A stretch of 49,755 bases of DNA from Propionicimonas sp. (GTDB taxonomy: Bacteria > Actinomycetota > Actinomycetes > Propionibacteriales > Propionibacteriaceae). The DNA is taken from assembly GCF_029975155.1 (NCBI RefSeq), contig NZ_JARKPQ010000273.1:1-49755 (forward strand). The letters run 5' to 3'. Positions 47,154-49,755 of the stretch are shown here, one piece after another (position 1 is the first letter of the stretch; each line of letters begins with the position of its first letter). A program made the translations under genes and the position numbers. The notes beneath the pieces were generated by a model. The model did not search any database and was not told where the DNA came from. It was given only the letters and a program-made list of their open reading frames with translations.

Positions 47154-49316
47154 GTGGATTCAGCTGCGCCGAACCCCTCGGCGCTCGAGCGCGAACTCGC
47201 GCTCGAGCAAGCCCACGTAGATCTGGTTTACAAGCACCTGAAGAAGGCCACCAAGTCGGCCAAGAAGGTTGCTAGCGAGGGCCAGAAGATCTACCGCTCC
47301 GACCGGCAAACCTGGATGCGGGAGGAAGACGGCACCGCCCTGTTCGAGCGTGATGCCTTCGCCTTCCAGGCCGCCCGGCGATTGGCCGAGCTCGATGCCG
47401 AACATGAGGGCCTGGTCTTCGGCCGCCTCTACCACACCGACGGCGAGGTCCGCTACATCGGACGCCTCGGCGTGCGCGACGAGGAGTACGAGCCGCTGGT
47501 GATCGACTGGCGCGCCCGCGCGGCAGAGCCCTTCTATCGGGCGACCGCGTCCAACCCGATGGACGTCGTCCGCCGCCGCGTCCTGCGCTGCCGCAATGAC
47601 AAGGTCATCGGCATCGAAGACGATCTTCTCGACTCCTCCAGCGCTCCGGCCGACCTGCCGGTGATCGGCGAAGGCGCCTTGATGGCGGCCCTCAAGCGCG
47701 CCCGCGGACCCAAGATGCGCGACATCGTCGCCACCATCCAGGCCGAGCAGGACGAGGCCATCCGGGCCGACTACCGCGGGGTCACCGTCATCGCCGGCGG
47801 CCCGGGCACCGGCAAGACCGTCGTCGCCCTGCACCGCGCCGCCTATCTGCTGTACTCCAACCGCCGCCGGTTCGAGCGTGGCGGCATTCTGGTCGTGGGC
47901 CCGTCCGGCCTGTTCATGAACTACATCGAACGGGTGTTGCCCAGCCTGGGCGAGGACTCGGTGACCCTGCGTCCCATCGGCGGCGTGGCCGTCGATGCAC
48001 TCGACCTGGTCGCCTCTCGGATCGACACGGCCTCAGCCGCAGCGGTGAAGGGCAGCCTGCGGATGGTCACGGTGCTGAAGCGCCTGGTGAACCTGCCGTT
48101 CACCGATGATCCGGAGCTGCTGGTCACCGTGAAGGGCGAGGCATTCCGGCTGCACAGCGACCAGTTGGCACGCATTCGTCGCGATGTGCTGGCCCGGAAC
48201 AAGGTGAACCGTGGCCGGGTTCAGGCGCAGACAGCTGTGCTCGAGACGTTGTACGCCAAGCGGCCGCCCGAGCTCGACATCGAGTTCGACGTGTTCAGCG
48301 AGTTCGTCACCGACTCGGCGAGCTATCGCATGTTCCTCAACGCCTGGTGGCCCGATCTGGAGGCGGCCGACGTCTTACGCCGGCTGGCCGATCCGCAGGT
48401 CGTCGCCGCCGTTGCCGACGGCGTGCTGAGCAAGCAGGAGCAGGCTGTGCTGACCGCTTCCTTCGACTTCTCCGACTGGTCGGTGGCCGATGTCGCCCTG
48501 TTGGACGAACTGCTCGACATCCTCGGACCGGTGCAGCCCGACGAGCCGGAAGAACAGCTGATCTTCCTGCCTGACGGCACCGAGATGAGCGAGCTGGTGA
48601 CCACCGCCGATCTACTCAGCCATCGCCGGGAGATCGACCCGGACGCCGACCCCTACGACACCTTCGCCCACGTGCTGGTCGACGAAGCCCAGGATCTGTC
48701 TCCGCTGCAGTGGCGGATGCTGCGTCGCCGTGGCGCGGAGGCCAGCTGGACCATCGTCGGCGATCCGGCACAGAGTTCCTGGCCGGATCTGGACGAGGCG
48801 CAGCACGCACTGGACGATCTGATCGGACGAGCGCCGAACCGCACCTTCCGGCTGAGCACCAACTACCGCAGCCCGGCAGAGGTCTTCGACCTGGCCGCCG
48901 AGGTGGTGCGCCGCAACTTCCCCGCCGCCGATCTCCCGCATGCGGTGCGCACCACCGGTGTCGATCCGCTGCTGCTGCGTACCGAGTCGGCCGTGCTGAC
49001 CGACCGGCTCGAACAGGTGCTGGCCGATCTCATCGACCAGGTCGAGGGCACCATCGGGGTGATCGCCGCCCCGTCACAGCTGCCGCAACTGGTCGACGCC
49101 GGGCTGCCGATCGTCAAAGCCAACCCGGCGCGAATCAGCTTCCTGACGCCGCTGAACGCCAAGGGCCTGGAGTACGACGCCGTGGTGGTGGTCTCGCCCG
49201 ACCAGATCGTGACCGAATCACCCGGCGGTGAGCGTGTGCTCTACGTCGCGCTCACCCGCCCGACGCAGCGCCTGGTGACCATCGACCTGGACGAAGAAGG
49301 CGCCTGGCGGCCCTGA
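47154..49316 (+). CDS. HelD-like RNA polymerase-associated ATPase
   Basis: 720 aa, UvrD/Rep-type superfamily 1. An N-terminal coiled coil (residues 10-80: LERELALEQAHVDLVYKHLKKATKSAKK) precedes YIGRLGVRDEEYEPLVIDWRARAAEPFYRAT. Walker A is GGPGTGKTVVALHRAAYLLY (near residue 215), Walker B is LVDEAQDLSPLQWRML (near 508), and C-terminal motifs are FRLSTNYRSP and YVALTRPTQRL. Such proteins release stalled RNA polymerase; some confer rifamycin tolerance. The GTG start has GAAGGA upstream. I see no rifamycin-associated element upstream. Confidence 0.88.
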   Translation: MDSAAPNPSALERELALEQAHVDLVYKHLKKATKSAKKVASEGQKIYRSDRQTWMREEDGTALFERDAFAFQAARRLAELDAEHEGLVFGRLYHTDGEVRYIGRLGVRDEEYEPLVIDWRARAAEPFYRATASNPMDVVRRRVLRCRNDKVIGIEDDLLDSSSAPADLPVIGEGALMAALKRARGPKMRDIVATIQAEQDEAIRADYRGVTVIAGGPGTGKTVVALHRAAYLLYSNRRRFERGGILVVGPSGLFMNYIERVLPSLGEDSVTLRPIGGVAVDALDLVASRIDTASAAAVKGSLRMVTVLKRLVNLPFTDDPELLVTVKGEAFRLHSDQLARIRRDVLARNKVNRGRVQAQTAVLETLYAKRPPELDIEFDVFSEFVTDSASYRMFLNAWWPDLEAADVLRRLADPQVVAAVADGVLSKQEQAVLTASFDFSDWSVADVALLDELLDILGPVQPDEPEEQLIFLPDGTEMSELVTTADLLSHRREIDPDADPYDTFAHVLVDEAQDLSPLQWRMLRRRGAEASWTIVGDPAQSSWPDLDEAQHALDDLIGRAPNRTFRLSTNYRSPAEVFDLAAEVVRRNFPAADLPHAVRTTGVDPLLLRTESAVLTDRLEQVLADLIDQVEGTIGVIAAPSQLPQLVDAGLPIVKANPARISFLTPLNAKGLEYDAVVVVSPDQIVTESPGGERVLYVALTRPTQRLVTIDLDEEGAWRP

Positions 49317-49399
49317 CCGCCACCGGCCGGACGAAGCACGCTCGCGCCGCGCGCGTGCCGGGTTCGCTCAGTTTTCACAGATCGTTCACCCTGATGATT

Positions 49400-49405
49400 T
49401 AGCGT
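49400..49405 (+). promoter_or_regulatory. Putative leaderless -10 (TAGCGT) of the adenylation-domain gene
   Basis: TAGCGT ends 6 nt before ATG 49412, and no ribosome site precedes it. Confidence 0.4.
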
Positions 49406-49411
49406 CGGACC

Positions 49412-49755
49412 ATGATCCAGCGTGAGCAGCCGACGACCTCGGTGATCGACCGCTCAGCCGAGGCCACGCCCGAGCGCACGCTGGTGGACATCTTGCGGGC
49501 AACCGCCGGACGCTACCCGGGGTCTGCGGCCATCGAGGATCCGCAAGGGGTCGTGACCTATGCCGAACTCCTTGCCGAGGTGCAGGCCGGCTCCGAGGCC
49601 TTGCACCGAGCCGGCGTGCGCCGCGGTGATCGCGTCGGTATCCGGCTGCCGTCCGGCTCGCGCGAGCTCTACCAGGCGATCCTGACCGTGCTCGACGCCG
49701 GCGCGGCCTACGTCCCGGTGGACGCCGATGACCCGCAAGAGCGTGCAGAGCTGGT
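49412..49755 (+). CDS. Adenylation-domain protein (Pls/PosA-type NRPS), 5' part only
   Basis: About 114 codons before the window ends. TLVDILRATAGRYPGSAAIEDPQGVVTYAELLAEV and RRGDRVGIRLPSGSRELYQAILTVLDAGAAYVPVDADDP carry the A1/A2 core motifs of amino-acid adenylating enzymes. In actinobacteria such a gene is often Pls/PosA-like, combining adenylation, carrier and hexapeptide-acyltransferase domains, but only the start is visible. It is downstream of the HelD-like gene in the same direction. Confidence 0.8.
   Translation, partial: MIQREQPTTSVIDRSAEATPERTLVDILRATAGRYPGSAAIEDPQGVVTYAELLAEVQAGSEALHRAGVRRGDRVGIRLPSGSRELYQAILTVLDAGAAYVPVDADDPQERAEL

Overview
High-GC actinobacterial chromosome, most likely Propionibacteriales or a close relative. 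The pointers are a SepX/GlpR-Glp division pair, an Rpf cell-wall hydrolase, a polyphosphate-glucokinase-type kinase, a mycothiol-type arsenate reductase, a HelD-type RNA polymerase ATPase, PdxS/PdxT with a divergent MocR regulator, and many starts that look leaderless. The genus is inferred, not shown. No complete prophage, transposase or CRISPR array is visible.

Layout. 1-7.0 kb is an accessory block of oxidoreductases (SDR, Gfo/Idh, AKR, cupin) with their regulators (MmyB-type XRE, LacI). 7.2-10.3 kb is vitamin B6 synthesis (pdxT, pdxS, divergent pdxR). 10.3-10.7 kb is a repeat-rich gap. 10.7-12.8 kb holds a DUF2200 protein, an F420/NADP-type dinucleotide reductase, DoxX and MarR. 12.9-17.8 kb is a fermentation locus: PPGK-like ROK kinase, DeoR regulator, radical-SAM activase and a glycyl radical enzyme resembling E. 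coli YbiW. 18.2-21.4 kb has an ABC-2 exporter whose ATPase is frameshifted, and a secreted four-cysteine protein with a small membrane partner. 21.5-22.95 kb is a phage-like immunity switch (two HTH proteins and a HExxH protein). 23-28 kb is the conserved glpR-rimJ-glp / fthC-fmdB-SAF-mscL block. 28.1-30.7 kb has a eukaryotic-type UGPase, tRNA-Arg(CCU) and a Nudix enzyme. 31.2-33.5 kb is an arsenic locus (arsR, arsM, arsC, arsR-arsC fusion). 33.6-39.3 kb has TetR with a frameshifted AKR, DUF2255, CMD, MmyB, MFS and SOD. 39.6-42.3 kb has an RpfB-like factor and DUF2252. 42.6-46.5 kb is the infA-rpmJ-rpsM-rpsK-rpsD-rpoA-rplQ operon on the minus strand. The end holds a membrane protein, HelD and the start of a Pls/PosA-type adenylation protein.

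Most noteworthy: (1) the YbiW-like glycyl radical enzyme with a minimal activase and a PPGK paralogue, a candidate anhydro-sugar fermentation system; (2) a dispersed hairpin family with an invariant loop and flank but different self-complementary stems in three copies, partly associated with a second family of 75-77 bp elements; (3) a recurrent TAnnnT, 6-7 nt, start-codon arrangement indicating leaderless mRNAs, including a 17-bp intergenic region where two divergent genes share one overlapping -10; (4) an MmyB-type regulator that has lost its HTH but is still coupled to an SDR gene; (5) a secreted four-cysteine protein with a small membrane partner and a decayed second copy of its 5' end.

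All family assignments come from reading translated sequence. No database search was possible.
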